Of a stretch of DNA of 64,000 nucleotides, positions 8,318-17,701 are shown in pieces. The stretch's first letter is position 1; each line of letters starts with the position of its first letter. The DNA comes from Thalassobius vesicularis (GTDB lineage Bacteria; Pseudomonadota; Alphaproteobacteria; Rhodobacterales; Rhodobacteraceae): assembly GCF_004799325.1 (NCBI RefSeq), contig NZ_SSMD01000004.1:124001-188000 (forward strand), read 5' to 3'. The notes beneath the pieces were generated by a model that saw nothing but the letters and a program-made list of their open reading frames with translations, did not search any database and was not told the origin of the DNA. The position numbers and the translations under genes are program-made.

Positions 8318-8345
8318 GGGTGCCGTCCCCGCCGGGATGGCACCC
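8318..8345 (+). other. intercistronic hairpin between binding protein and permease genes
   Basis: GGGTGCC pairs with GGCACCC, and inside it TCCC pairs with GGGA. The structure lies 24 bases after the binding protein stop and 18 before the permease start. Such hairpins commonly stabilise the upstream message so that the binding protein is made in excess; no T-run follows. Confidence 0.65.
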
Positions 8346-8363
8346 GCTTTACAAGAGGTTTCC

Positions 8364-9296
8364 ATGGAAACGATCGTATTTTCGCTCCTGAACGGAGTGA
8401 TTTACGGCCTCCTGCTTTTCATGCTGTCCAGTGGTCTGACACTGATCTTCAGCATGATGGGCGTGCTAAACTTTGCACATGCCAGCTTTTACATGCTGGG
8501 GGCCTACTTCGCATACACGATTTCGGATGCCAGCAGCTTCTGGTTGGCGCTTGTCTTTGCCCCGATTCTGGTTGGGCTTGTCGGCGCAGCCGTTGAACGC
8601 TGGGGTTTGCGGACGGTGCACGTGAACGGTCACGTCGCCGAGCTGCTGTTCACCTTTGGTCTGGCCTACCTGATCGACGAGGTGGTGAAAATCATCTGGG
8701 GTCGTAATGCCGTGGATTACCAGATCCCGGAATTACTGGACTTCCCGCTGTTCGAACTGTTCGGAGCGCAATACCCGGCCTATCGAATCTTCACGCTGTT
8801 CGTCGCGCTGGCGATGCTGGTCGCCCTGTGGTTCATCCTGAATCGCACCCGTGCCGGCCTGATCATCCAAGCCGCGCTGAGCCATCCGCATATGGTGGGC
8901 CACCTGGGCCATAACGTGCCACGCATTTTCATGACCGTGTTTGGCGTGGGTTGTGCCCTGGCCGGTCTGGCAGGCGTGATCGGGGGCAACTACCTGGTGA
9001 CGGATCCGGCGATGGCCGTGCAGATGGGACCGATCGTTTTCGTTGTCGTCGTTGTCGGCGGTCTTGGCAGCCTGATGGGCGCCTTCCTGGCCGCCATGTT
9101 GCTGGGTCTGTTGCAGACGTTCGCCGTCGCGATCGACGCCAATTTCGCAGATATGTTTGGCTGGCTGGGCCTGTCGCCCACATCCGAGGTCGGACGAATC
9201 TCGATTGCGTCCCTCGCCCCGATGATCCCGTTCCTGATGCTGGTGCTGATCCTGATGGTGCGCCCGCGTGGCCTGCTGGGAGACCGTGAACTATGA
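8364..9296 (+). CDS. branched-chain-type ABC transporter permease, LivH family
   Basis: A 310-residue inner-membrane protein with about eight hydrophobic segments. The N-terminal NGVIYGLLLFMLSSGLTLIFSMMGVLNFAHASFYMLGAYF region and the C-terminal VVVVGGLGSLMGAF motif are characteristic of LivH. It forms half of the channel with the downstream LivM protein. The ATG at 8364 is preferred because AAGAGG lies ahead of it and family similarity begins at the first residues. The stop overlaps the LivM start by four bases, indicating translational coupling. Confidence 0.92.
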   Translation: METIVFSLLNGVIYGLLLFMLSSGLTLIFSMMGVLNFAHASFYMLGAYFAYTISDASSFWLALVFAPILVGLVGAAVERWGLRTVHVNGHVAELLFTFGLAYLIDEVVKIIWGRNAVDYQIPELLDFPLFELFGAQYPAYRIFTLFVALAMLVALWFILNRTRAGLIIQAALSHPHMVGHLGHNVPRIFMTVFGVGCALAGLAGVIGGNYLVTDPAMAVQMGPIVFVVVVVGGLGSLMGAFLAAMLLGLLQTFAVAIDANFADMFGWLGLSPTSEVGRISIASLAPMIPFLMLVLILMVRPRGLLGDREL

Positions 9297-10576
9297 GCGA
9301 TCAAACCATGCAAGATTTCAAGAACCTGGCCCCTTCGAATAGCCAGAAATTCACCCAGCGCCTGCTGCCTTTGGTGGTCTTTGCCGTCGTGGTGCTGATG
9401 ATCCCGATGTTCAACCCGTCCAGCCTTGTGCTGACGCTGCTGAACGTCATGGGCATCAACATCGTCTTTGCTCTCAGCTACAACATGCTGCTGGGACGAG
9501 GCGGGCTGCTGTCCTTCGGTCATGCGGTGTATTTCGGTCTGGGTGGTTATGCGGCCGTCCACGCGATGCGCATGATCGAAGAGGCATCTTACGGTGATGG
9601 CGGTTTCTGGGCTAGCTACCCGGTGTTCTTTCTGCCCGTCATCGGGTTCGCTTGCGGTGCATTGGCCGGGGCCGTCATCGGCTGGCCGTCGTGCCGCCGC
9701 GCTGGAACGCCCTTTGCCATGATCTCGCTTGGCGTGGCCGAGCTGATCGCCGCGGCGGGCTTCATGTTCGGATCGATCTTTGGCGGAGAAGAAGGCATTT
9801 CTGGTGACCGCATGAACGGGCCCGAGCTGTTCGGCCTGTCGCTTGGCCCGATCAGCGAGGTCTACTGGTTCATCGCCTTCTGGACGATCGTTGGCACCTT
9901 CTGCATCTACGCCTTTACGCGCACGCCGCTGGGCAAGATGTCCGAGGCGACCCGTGATAACCCGGAACGTGTTGAATTCGTTGGATATGACCCGCAGCGT
10001 GTCCGGTATCTGGTGTTCATCTTCGCCGGTGGATTCGCAGGGCTTGCCGGTGGCATGGCTGCTGTCCAGTACGAGATCTTCACCCCCGAAGCCGTGTCTC
10101 TGGCTCCGTCCGGGATGGTGCTGCTGATGGCCTATATCGGCGGTATCCGGTACTTTGCCGGCCCGATCGTGGGTGCAGTCGTGCTGACCTACATGCAGTC
10201 CATGATGTCGGATTATTCCGAAGCTTGGCTGCTGTATCTGGGTATCCTGTTCATGGTCGTCGTGATGTTCGCACCGGGTGGTCTGGCTGGGATCGTCGCT
10301 GGCCTTATCAACGGTATGCGCGCCGAGGATCGCAATGAACGTATCGGCCGTTGGCTGACCGTCAGTGCGGGCGGCCTGCTGGCCTTTGCCGGACTGATCG
10401 TCCTGATCGAGGTCGCCGTGCGTTGGTCGAACGGCTATGGCGAAGTGTTCGAGCCCTTCGGCATGCATCTTCCGACGGCTTCGGCTCTGACCTGGGCCTT
10501 GATCCTGATCCCGATCGCGGCTGGCGTGGGCCTGCTGCGTCTGGCCATGAAACGCAAAGAGGAGGGCCACGCATGA
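9293..10576 (+). CDS. branched-chain-type ABC transporter permease, LivM family
   Basis: A 427-residue polytopic inner-membrane protein of the LivM family. Key segments are ALSYNMLLGRGGLLSFGHAVYF near residue 57, RNPERVEFVGYDP-like cytoplasmic loop (DNPERVEFVGYDPQRVRY) that contacts the ATPases, and a late AYIGGIRYFAGPIVGA segment. It is about 100 residues longer than typical LivM, largely because of a C-terminal extension with two further hydrophobic stretches (near 365-385 and 400-418). It pairs with LivH and overlaps both neighbours by four bases. Confidence 0.9.
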   Translation: MSDQTMQDFKNLAPSNSQKFTQRLLPLVVFAVVVLMIPMFNPSSLVLTLLNVMGINIVFALSYNMLLGRGGLLSFGHAVYFGLGGYAAVHAMRMIEEASYGDGGFWASYPVFFLPVIGFACGALAGAVIGWPSCRRAGTPFAMISLGVAELIAAAGFMFGSIFGGEEGISGDRMNGPELFGLSLGPISEVYWFIAFWTIVGTFCIYAFTRTPLGKMSEATRDNPERVEFVGYDPQRVRYLVFIFAGGFAGLAGGMAAVQYEIFTPEAVSLAPSGMVLLMAYIGGIRYFAGPIVGAVVLTYMQSMMSDYSEAWLLYLGILFMVVVMFAPGGLAGIVAGLINGMRAEDRNERIGRWLTVSAGGLLAFAGLIVLIEVAVRWSNGYGEVFEPFGMHLPTASALTWALILIPIAAGVGLLRLAMKRKEEGHA

Positions 10577-11349
10577 CGACCCCCGCGCTTTCCATCACGG
10601 ACCTGAGGAAAAGCTTTGGTCCGGCCAAGATCATCCAGGGCGTCAATCTGGAGATCGAGAAAGGCGAACGCCACGCCATCATCGGCCCGAACGGGGCCGG
10701 GAAATCGACTCTGTTCAACCTTATCTCGGGCGGGTACCACCCGACCTCGGGAAGCATCAGGCTGAACGGGACCGAGATCGGCGGGACCAAGCCTTACCTG
10801 ATCAACCGGATGGGTCTTTCCCGCTCGTTCCAGGTGTCCAACATCTTTGCCAATATGTCTGTCCGGGAAAACGTGCGCTGCGGCGTGCTGTACTCGATGG
10901 GCTACGGCTATAGCTTTTGGCGGAACGTCGGGAACCTGAAAGAGGTGCAGCGTAAGACTGCGGAAATCCTTGAAAAGGTTGATCTTCTGGATAAGGCCAA
11001 TTTGCCGGCGGCACTGTTGCCCTACGCAGATCAGCGCACTTTGGAGATCGCCATTACCATCGCGGGCGGCGCCGAGGTGATCCTGCTGGACGAACCGACG
11101 GCTGGCATGTCGCATTCGGAAACCGAACGCGCCGTGGCGCTGATCAAGCAGGCGACCGAAGGCAAGACACTGGTGATCGTGGAACACGACATGGGTGTGG
11201 TGTTCAACATGGCCGACCGGATCAGCGTGCTGGTCTACGGTGAAATCATCGCGACGGGTGCGCCTTCGGAAATCCGCGGCGACCCGCGGGTGCGCGAGGC
11301 CTATCTGGGCGACGAAGCGGACGCGCTGGAAAATGGAGATGCCGCATGA
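10573..11349 (+). CDS. branched-chain-type ABC transporter ATP-binding protein, LivG family
   Basis: A 258-residue ABC ATPase with Walker A GPNGAGKS near residue 36, the LivG-type insertion SRSFQVSNIFANMSVRENV, and Walker B VILLDEPTAGMS. The usual LSGG signature is replaced by LLPYADQRTLEIAI, as is normal in many LivG proteins (YGxQR form). It energises import together with LivF. The start is the ATG at 10573 within the ATGA overlap with livM; in-frame sequence upstream is livM in another frame. Confidence 0.92.
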   Translation: MTTPALSITDLRKSFGPAKIIQGVNLEIEKGERHAIIGPNGAGKSTLFNLISGGYHPTSGSIRLNGTEIGGTKPYLINRMGLSRSFQVSNIFANMSVRENVRCGVLYSMGYGYSFWRNVGNLKEVQRKTAEILEKVDLLDKANLPAALLPYADQRTLEIAITIAGGAEVILLDEPTAGMSHSETERAVALIKQATEGKTLVIVEHDMGVVFNMADRISVLVYGEIIATGAPSEIRGDPRVREAYLGDEADALENGDAA

Positions 11350-12053
11350 CCGAACCCATGCTGAAAGTAAGCGACCTGCACGCTTTTTACGGCAAAAGCC
11401 ACGTGCTGCGCGGTGTGAACATGGAGATCATGCCGGGTGAAGTCATCGCGCTGTTGGGGCGGAACGGCGTAGGCCGTTCCACCACCGCCAAGGCGATCAT
11501 GGGAGAGGTGCCGCCCAAGGGGGAAATCACCTTCAAGGGCAAGCCGATCTCGGGCATGGAAAGCCACCAGATCGCGCATATGGGTCTGGGATATGTCCCT
11601 GAAAGTCGCGATATTTTCCCCACGATGACCGTGCGGGAAAACCTGATCCTGGGCATCAAGAACATGAAGGTGCCGGGCAAGTATACGGTCGATCAGATGC
11701 TGGACATGTTCCCGAACCTGCGCGCCAGGGCAGATAATGCGGCTGGTGTTCTGTCGGGGGGTGAAAAGCAGATGCTGACCATGTGCCGGACCCTGATGGG
11801 CGACCCGGAGCTGATCATCATCGACGAACCGACCGAGGGTCTGGCCCCCAAGATCGTCCACCAGATCGGCGACATGATCGCGGAAATCGCGAAGACGGGT
11901 GTGTCAATTTTGCTTGTAGAGCAAAAGCTTAGCATCGCCCTGCGGATCGCCAACCGCGTCTACGTCATGGGCCACGGAGAGATCGTCTGGTCGGGTACGC
12001 CCGAGGATTTCCGCGAGCGTGAAGATGTCCGGAAGGAGTGGCTGGAGGTCTGA
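11346..12053 (+). CDS. branched-chain-type ABC transporter ATP-binding protein, LivF family, with Arg in the P-loop
   Basis: A 235-residue LivF-type ATPase. The signature LSGGEKQML, Walker B LIIIDEPTEGLAP and switch His-region LLVEQK are intact. The Walker A loop, however, reads GRNGVGRST, with Arg44 (CGT) where the phosphate-binding Lys is expected. The second LivF protein of this window (41887-42612) has the normal Lys at the same position. Arg may partly substitute, or the LivG partner may supply most of the hydrolysis; this is inference. The gene overlaps livG by four bases and ends the operon, followed by a convergent terminator. Confidence 0.9.
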   Translation: MTEPMLKVSDLHAFYGKSHVLRGVNMEIMPGEVIALLGRNGVGRSTTAKAIMGEVPPKGEITFKGKPISGMESHQIAHMGLGYVPESRDIFPTMTVRENLILGIKNMKVPGKYTVDQMLDMFPNLRARADNAAGVLSGGEKQMLTMCRTLMGDPELIIIDEPTEGLAPKIVHQIGDMIAEIAKTGVSILLVEQKLSIALRIANRVYVMGHGEIVWSGTPEDFREREDVRKEWLEV

Positions 12054-12074
12054 TTCCGCCGCAAAAGCAAAAAG

Positions 12075-12110
12075 AACGCCCGGCTGAGAGGTATCTCCGC
12101 CGGGCGTTTT
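12075..12110. terminator. bidirectional intrinsic terminator
   Basis: AACGCCCGGC pairs with GCCGGGCGTT, with GAGA/TCTC extending the stem inside the loop. TTTT follows on the plus strand and AAAAAG precedes it, giving U-runs in both directions between the convergent livF and CoA ligase genes. Confidence 0.85.
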
Positions 12111-12139
12111 CATTTGCATTGGGCTTTGCGCGAAACCTG

Positions 12140-13771
12140 TCAGCGCAGATCCGGCAATTTGTAATCGCTAAACTGCTGGCGCAGGGTCAGTTTCGAGGTT
12201 TTGCCGGTCGCGGTTAGCGGCAGGGCTTCGACCCAGATCACGTCGTCGGGCAGCTGCCATTTCGCAAAATGCTCTGACATGTGTTCGTGGATTTCCTCGA
12301 GCGACGGACGTTCGTCACCCGCAGGCACGGCGATCAGGATCGGGCGCTCGTCCCATTTCGGGTGCGGCATCGCGATGGCGGCGCAGCTGGCGATTGCCGG
12401 GTGGGCCATTGCGACGTTTTCCAGGTCGATGGACGAAATCCATTCGCCGCCCGACTTGATCAGGTCCTTGGCGCGGTCCTGGATCGAAAGGATGCCGTCG
12501 GTGCCGATACTGGCGATGTCACCGGTGCCGAACCAGCCATCGGCGTCGAGCGCCTTTTCACTGGCTTCGGGGTTGTTGAAGTAACCGGCGACGACGGTGT
12601 TACCACGCACATAAAGCTCGCCCACGGCTTTGCCGTCATGCGGCAGCTTGTTGCCGTGATCGTCGACGATTTTCAGGTCGACCCCAAAGACGCGCCGACC
12701 TTGCAGGGCCTTCTTGTCGATCATCTGGTCGAAGGGCAGGGCTTCGATCCATTTCGGCATGACACCGTGGGTGCCAATGGGGCTCATCTCGGTCATGCCC
12801 CAAGCGTGGCCGACGGAAACCCCCATCTTTTCGAATTTCTCGATCATCGCGCGCGGTGCGGCGGATCCGCCAACCACCACGTCCGAGAACCCTTCGGGTT
12901 TGCGGCCCTGTTTCTGGATCTCGGCCATCAGTCCCATCCAGACGGTGGGCACACCCCAAGCGGAATCGACCTTTTCGTCGTCCATCAATTTGAACAGGCT
13001 GGCACCGTCCAGATGCTGGCCGGGCATGATCAGGGACAGGCCCAGGATCGGAGCCGAATAGGGCAGCCCCCAGGCGTTCACATGGAACAGCGGAACGACG
13101 GGCAGAACCTTGCCCTCTTTCGGGATGGCGCCGCCGACAGTGCTGGCCACGATCAGCGCGTGCAGCACGGTGGAGCGGTGGGTATACAGCGCACCCTTGG
13201 GGTTGCCGGTGGTGCCCGACGTATAGCACAGGCCGGCCGCGGCGTTTTCGTCCAGATCGGGCCAGTCATAGCTGTCCTCCATCCCGACCAAGAGTTCCTC
13301 GTAGCACAGTGCGTTTAGGCTGTTTTCCGGCATATGCGCGCGGTCGGTCATGACCACGTAGACGATGTCCGAGGGCAGATGCTCTTTCACAGCCTCAAGG
13401 ATCGGGACAAAGGTGGTGTCCACGAAGATCATTTTGTCAGAGGCATGGTTGACGATGTAGATCAGCTGTTCGGCCGACAGGCGCGGGTTGATCGTGTGGC
13501 ACACCGCGCCGATCCCCGAGATCGCATAATACAGCTCGAAATGACGGTATCCGTTCCAGGCCAGCGTCGCGACGCGATCACCCTGCTTTACGCCGTGGCC
13601 AACCAGAGCGTGGGCCAGCTTGGCCACGCGGGGCAGCGTTTCGGCATAGGTTTGGCGATGAATGTCGCCCTCGGTCCGCGCCGAGACGATCTCTGCGTTT
13701 GGGTTGGCCTCGGCTCCGTAGGCCAAGATGTCACTGATAAGCAGCGGCCGCTGCATCATCATGCCGAGCAT
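12140..13771 (-). CDS. AMP-forming acyl-CoA synthetase (long/medium-chain fatty acid-CoA ligase type)
   Basis: A 543-residue ANL-superfamily enzyme. The P-loop-like AMP motif CYTSGTTGNPKGALYTHRS is near residue 184, WGMTEMSPIG near 325 is the A5 motif, and GWFGTGDIASI plus the C-terminal TATGKTSKLTLRQ Lys complete the adenylation and thioesterification domains. It activates a carboxylic acid with ATP and CoA. Convergent with the importer and close to the acyl-CoA operon, it is the natural candidate to activate the imported acid, although it has its own promoter region. The start at 13771 has GGGAGGA six bases ahead. Confidence 0.92.
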   Translation of the reverse strand: MLGMMMQRPLLISDILAYGAEANPNAEIVSARTEGDIHRQTYAETLPRVAKLAHALVGHGVKQGDRVATLAWNGYRHFELYYAISGIGAVCHTINPRLSAEQLIYIVNHASDKMIFVDTTFVPILEAVKEHLPSDIVYVVMTDRAHMPENSLNALCYEELLVGMEDSYDWPDLDENAAAGLCYTSGTTGNPKGALYTHRSTVLHALIVASTVGGAIPKEGKVLPVVPLFHVNAWGLPYSAPILGLSLIMPGQHLDGASLFKLMDDEKVDSAWGVPTVWMGLMAEIQKQGRKPEGFSDVVVGGSAAPRAMIEKFEKMGVSVGHAWGMTEMSPIGTHGVMPKWIEALPFDQMIDKKALQGRRVFGVDLKIVDDHGNKLPHDGKAVGELYVRGNTVVAGYFNNPEASEKALDADGWFGTGDIASIGTDGILSIQDRAKDLIKSGGEWISSIDLENVAMAHPAIASCAAIAMPHPKWDERPILIAVPAGDERPSLEEIHEHMSEHFAKWQLPDDVIWVEALPLTATGKTSKLTLRQQFSDYKLPDLR

Positions 13772-14052
13772 GGTTTCCTCCCGTGAAATGTAAACTCCCT
13801 GGGGCAGAGACTAGCGCGAAGCCAGAGTGAAGCCAAAGCGAAATTCGATTCCGCATGGCGATTTTGGCGCTTTGGAAGAAGATTTTCAGAGGCAGAGATT
13901 TCTGCGAAAATTCAAAGGCTTGAATGAGAAAAGTGCCGTACCGTCACTTTGCGAAAACGCGGCGTAATTGTTGCCGATTCGAGGCCCGGGCCGTACATTC
14001 GGACGCAGCGAAAAGGGGCCCAAATCGCCCCGTCAGGACGGGAGGGGTTCCG
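13772..14052. other. divergent intergenic region with an inverted repeat
   Basis: This 281-base gap separates the CoA ligase and the quinone-reductase-like gene. It is AT-richer than its neighbours and contains AAAGTG (13930-13935) and CACTTT (13945-13950), a perfect 6-bp inverted repeat with a 9-base centre, a plausible operator. No gene or confident promoter was recognised. Confidence 0.4.
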
Positions 14053-15018
14053 ATGAAAGCCATTGTCAGCCACGCATTCGCGCCGCTGGATGCATTGAAA
14101 TACGAGGACGTGCCGGACCCGGTGGCCGACGGCCGCAAGGTGGTCATCAAGGTCGAGGCGGCAGGGGTGAACTATCCCGACGGGCTGCTGGTGCAGGGCC
14201 TGTACCAGATGAAACCGCCACACCCCTTTACCCCCGGCATGGAAGTGGCTGGCGTGGTCGAAAGCGCGGGGCCAGAGGTCAAGGGGCTGAAGGTTGGCCA
14301 GCGCGTGGCGACGATCTGCTCGCTGGGTGGTTACGCCGAAAAGGTGCTGGCGGACGAACGCGCGGTGTTCCCGATTGGAGAGATGGACGGCGGCGACGCT
14401 TGTGCGCTGCTGGTGGCCTATGGCACCTCGCACCACGCGCTGAAACAGCGCGCGGCGCTGAAGGCCGGTGAGACTCTGTGCGTGCTGGGCGCGGCAGGTG
14501 CGACGGGGATCGCGGCGGTGCAGATCGGCAAGATCATGGGCGCGCGGGTGATCGCGGTGTGCTCGACCGAGGAAAAGCGCAAGCTGGCGCTGGAGGCCGG
14601 TGCGGACGAGGCGATCGGTTATGAGACTCTGAAGGACGATCTGAAGGCGCTGACCGACGGCAAGGGTGTGGACGTGGTCTATGACTCGGTCGGAGGCGCG
14701 GCGTTCGATGCCTGCTCGCGCTCGATGGCGCGGAACGGGCGGCTGCTGATTATCGGCTTTGCCAGCGGAGAGATTCCGAAATTCCCGGTGAACCTGTCGC
14801 TGGTCAAGGAATACTCGGTGGTCGGCGTGTTCTGGGGTAACTTCACCCGGGCCGAGCCCGAGGTCTATGCCGACAATATGAAAGAGCTGATTGGCTGGTA
14901 CGGCGAAGGCAAGGTCAAGCCGCTGATCGAGGGGCGTTATCCGCTGACTGATGCGGCCGAGGTGCTGAAGCGCGTACTGGGCCGCGGTGCAACCGGAAAA
15001 CTGGTGCTGGTTCCGTAA
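14053..15018 (+). CDS. NADPH:quinone oxidoreductase family protein (zinc-independent MDR)
   Basis: A 321-residue medium-chain dehydrogenase/reductase of the quinone oxidoreductase branch. It has the N-terminal GroES-like domain (AAGVNYPDGLLVQGLY), lacks the catalytic zinc Cys/His of alcohol dehydrogenases, and carries the cofactor motif LGAAGATGIAAVQIGK near residue 149. VYDSVGG and LVLVP at the end are typical. It would reduce quinones or enoyl compounds with NADPH. The ATG at 14053 is preferred because GGGAGGGG precedes it and homology starts there. It stands alone, converging on the IclR regulator. Confidence 0.88.
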   Translation: MKAIVSHAFAPLDALKYEDVPDPVADGRKVVIKVEAAGVNYPDGLLVQGLYQMKPPHPFTPGMEVAGVVESAGPEVKGLKVGQRVATICSLGGYAEKVLADERAVFPIGEMDGGDACALLVAYGTSHHALKQRAALKAGETLCVLGAAGATGIAAVQIGKIMGARVIAVCSTEEKRKLALEAGADEAIGYETLKDDLKALTDGKGVDVVYDSVGGAAFDACSRSMARNGRLLIIGFASGEIPKFPVNLSLVKEYSVVGVFWGNFTRAEPEVYADNMKELIGWYGEGKVKPLIEGRYPLTDAAEVLKRVLGRGATGKLVLVP

Positions 15019-15028
15019 GGGGCGCGGG

Positions 15029-15075
15029 CGAATTCTTGCAAAGAATTCGGGCCGGAATTTTTCGAAAATTCCGGC
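15029..15075. terminator. tandem perfect hairpins between convergent genes
   Basis: Two adjacent perfect hairpins fill the gap: CGAATTCTT/AAGAATTCG (9 bp, 3-base loop, 15029-15049) and an 11-bp stem, GCCGGAATTTT with its complement, around a TCG loop (15051-15075). They lie between the convergent reductase and iclR genes and most likely stop transcription from both sides. Confidence 0.75.
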
Positions 15076-15081
15076 ACCTGC

Positions 15082-15909
15082 TCAGCCACTGGTGCGGGCG
15101 ACGGTGTTGCGCATCTGGACGAGCTTGGGGCCAAGCTCGTTTTCTAGCCGGTCGCGCGGCAGGATATAGGCCGGACCGCCCAGGTTGAACGCCAGCATCG
15201 GCGCGTCACCGTGCATCGAGCGATAGGGCACCGACACCGCGTTCACGTCCTGTTGCCACATGCCGATGCTCAGGTAGAAGCCGCGCGTGCGGATCTGCTC
15301 GGATGCGTCCAGGATCTGGTCCTCCAGCTGCGCCCATTCGTCGGTCGGGGTGCGTTCCTGGATGCGCTGCATGATCTGTGCGCGTTCGGCGTCGTCCGTT
15401 CCGGCGATATAGGCCCGACCCATGGCCGAGCGGGCCAGCGAGATGCGCGAGCCGACGTTCAGTTGCAGCGAGATCATGCCGGCAGAGGCGCGGGCCACGG
15501 CGATGTAGGTCATCTTCATGTCGTCGCGCCCGCCAAGCGCAACCATTACGCCGTCGCCGCATTCGTCGGCTAGGCGCTGCATGTGGGGCTGCACGGTTTC
15601 TCGGATGCGCAGCCCGCCCAGGCAGGCATAGCCCAAACCCAGGACAGGCACGCCCATACGGTAGCGTCCGGTTTCTTCGTGATAGACCAGATAGCCCAGC
15701 TTCAGCAGGGTGTAGGTCAGACGAGAGACGGTCGAGTTGGGCAGGCCAGTGCGTTCGGCCAATTCCCGGTTGCCCAGCCCGCTGTTGTCGGTCGGTTGGA
15801 AGGCGCGCAAGATCTCCAGCCCGCGATGCAAGGCCGTAACGAACTGCCGGTCACCGGTGTGTTCGTTCTCGATCAGGTCTTCGGCGTGGTCTGTTGTTCG
15901 TTTTCTCAT
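15082..15909 (-). CDS. IclR family transcriptional regulator
   Basis: A 275-residue IclR-type regulator: an N-terminal winged helix-turn-helix (ALHRGLEILRAF, then LAERTGLPNSTVSRLTYTLLKLGYL) and a C-terminal effector domain (MGRAYIAG, ISIGMW-like LSIGMWQQDVNAVSVP). Such regulators control catabolic genes for organic acids or aromatics. The ATG at 15909 has CGGAG at a good distance; 18 in-frame residues further upstream lack a site. Its target is unknown: candidates are the adjacent CoA ligase/SDR pair at 16.0-18.5 kb, the reductase it faces, or the CoA ligase at 12.1 kb. Confidence 0.88.
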   Translation of the reverse strand: MRKRTTDHAEDLIENEHTGDRQFVTALHRGLEILRAFQPTDNSGLGNRELAERTGLPNSTVSRLTYTLLKLGYLVYHEETGRYRMGVPVLGLGYACLGGLRIRETVQPHMQRLADECGDGVMVALGGRDDMKMTYIAVARASAGMISLQLNVGSRISLARSAMGRAYIAGTDDAERAQIMQRIQERTPTDEWAQLEDQILDASEQIRTRGFYLSIGMWQQDVNAVSVPYRSMHGDAPMLAFNLGGPAYILPRDRLENELGPKLVQMRNTVARTSG

Positions 15910-16003
15910 TGCGGTCTCCGGGGTGGCGGTTACGCGAAATTGGCGGCAAGGGCTTGGCCGCACCTACTTTATTGCGGGTTTCTGGGTCAAGTGAAGCATC
16001 GTC

Positions 16004-17701
16004 TCAGCTCGCTTTTCCACTTCGGGCGTCTTCGATCTGTTGCAACTCCCGCCACAGAACCTTGCCCGAGCCGGATTTCGGCAGACTGTCGGTGAATTCA
16101 ACCGTGCGAGGGCACTTGTAGGCTGCCATCTCGGTCTTGCACCAAGTGATCACGTCCTCGGCGGTCAGGTTGTCTCCGGCTTTGGGTTTGCGGACGATCA
16201 CCGCCTTGACGCTTTCGCCGCGGCGCGGGTCCTTGGTCGAGATGATGCAAACCTCGGCGATGTTGGGGTGCTTGTGCATCAATGCCTCGACTTCGGCCGG
16301 CCAGATCTTGAAACCGCTGGCGTTGATCATGCGTTTGACGCGGTCGACCATGAAAAAATAGCCATCTTCGTCGTAGTACCCAAGATCGCCGGTGCGCAGG
16401 AAGGTCTTGCCGTCCCGCTGGATCAGCGCTTCGGCAGTGGCCTGATCGTTGCGCCAGTAGCCTTTGAAAACCTGGGGGCCGGACATTAGGATCTCGCCGG
16501 TTTCGTTGGGGCCCAACTCGTGGTCGGTGGCGGGGTCCACCACCCGGCAATCGACATCGAAAACAGGGATGCCCAGGCACTGCCGTTTGGGCGCATCGGT
16601 TGGGTTGATATGTGTGGCGGCCATCGTTTCCGACATGCCGTAGCCTTCGATGTAATCCAGCCCGGTCATATCCTTGAGCTTGGTCGCAATCGCGGCGGGC
16701 ATGGCTGCGCCGCCTCCGCCGATGGCTGTCAGACTAGAGAGATCATAGGAGTCAAAATCGGGGTCGTTCACCAGATCGATCGCCATTGTCGAGATCGAGC
16801 GCCACCGTGTCACCCGGTGCCGCTGTATCAATGCGGCGGCGGTGGCACGGTTCCAGCGGGTCATCACGACCATCGTGCCACCCGAGTAGATCGGCGAGTT
16901 CATGGCTGCCTGCATTCCGGTGACATGGAACAGGGGCAGCACGGTCAGGCTGACGTCATGTTCGCCCATTGGGTTCCAGATCAGCCCGCCGATGCAGGTC
17001 ACCTGCACCGTTCGGTGCGTGTGCACGCAGCCCTTGGGTGCGCCAGTCGTGCCCGAGGAATACGGGATGACGGCCAGATCATCAGGGGTCGCCTGCGGTG
17101 CGTCAGGAGTAATGTTTTCGGCCACGGCATCCGTCCAGCGCACGACGCCTGGGCCGGAAATGTCAGCGGGGTTCAGCGTGTTCAAAGGTTCTGGCAGGGG
17201 GATGTCGCAGGCGGGGTCGGACAATTCGCCGTAATTCGCGGCGATGATGGTCTTCAGGTGACCCTCGGAGGCGACAGGGGTGGCGAAGGGCAACAACTCT
17301 TGCCCGGTTAGCATCACGCTGGCCCCGGCATTGTCCGCATAGTGGATCAGTTCGGCGTGTCTGCTCATCGGGTTGACCGGGATTACGGCCGCATCGGCGC
17401 GCAGGATCGCGTAGTAGCCGATGATGAACTGAGGGCTGTTCTGCATATACAGCAGCACCCGGTCGCCGCGTTTCACCCCTGCGCGTTTTTGCAGGTAGCC
17501 GGCCAGCGCCTCGACCTGAGCATTCAGCTCGGCGTAGGTTAGTGTGTGCCCATGATAAATGATCGCCGGTTTGGACGGATTGCGGGCAGCTGTGTCGGTC
17601 AGGTTCCGTGTCAGTGTCTGTTCGGGCAGATCGAAGTGATGCGGAACGCCTTTGGGCCAGACTTTGAGGTGACGGTCGAACATGGGGTTAGCGAAGCTCA
17701 C
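16004..17701 (-). CDS. AMP-forming acyl-CoA synthetase
   Basis: A 565-residue ANL-superfamily ligase with [17 protein letters not shown] near residue 213, [12 protein letters not shown] near 350, [21 protein letters not shown] near 440 and the catalytic-lysine tail [13 protein letters not shown] near 545. It activates a fatty or aryl-alkyl acid to its CoA thioester. The start is a GTG at 17701 that overlaps the stop of the upstream SDR gene in a GTGA arrangement, implying translational coupling; an internal ATG at 17683 has no ribosome site. The SDR-ligase pair forms a two-gene unit behind cbbR on the same strand. Confidence 0.9.
   Translation of the reverse strand: MSFANPMFDRHLKVWPKGVPHHFDLPEQTLTRNLTDTAARNPSKPAIIYHGHTLTYAELNAQVEALAGYLQKRAGVKRGDRVLLYMQNSPQFIIGYYAILRADAAVIPVNPMSRHAELIHYADNAGASVMLTGQELLPFATPVASEGHLKTIIAANYGELSDPACDIPLPEPLNTLNPADISGPGVVRWTDAVAENITPDAPQATPDDLAVIPYSSGTTGAPKGCVHTHRTVQVTCIGGLIWNPMGEHDVSLTVLPLFHVTGMQAAMNSPIYSGGTMVVMTRWNRATAAALIQRHRVTRWRSISTMAIDLVNDPDFDSYDLSSLTAIGGGGAAMPAAIATKLKDMTGLDYIEGYGMSETMAATHINPTDAPKRQCLGIPVFDVDCRVVDPATDHELGPNETGEILMSGPQVFKGYWRNDQATAEALIQRDGKTFLRTGDLGYYDEDGYFFMVDRVKRMINASGFKIWPAEVEALMHKHPNIAEVCIISTKDPRRGESVKAVIVRKPKAGDNLTAEDVITWCKTEMAAYKCPRTVEFTDSLPKSGSGKVLWRELQQIEDARSGKAS

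Noticed and set aside
8990-10570. Long minus-strand frame across livM
   Set aside because: Rich in His, Gln and Asp with no domain; it mirrors the livM membrane protein codons.
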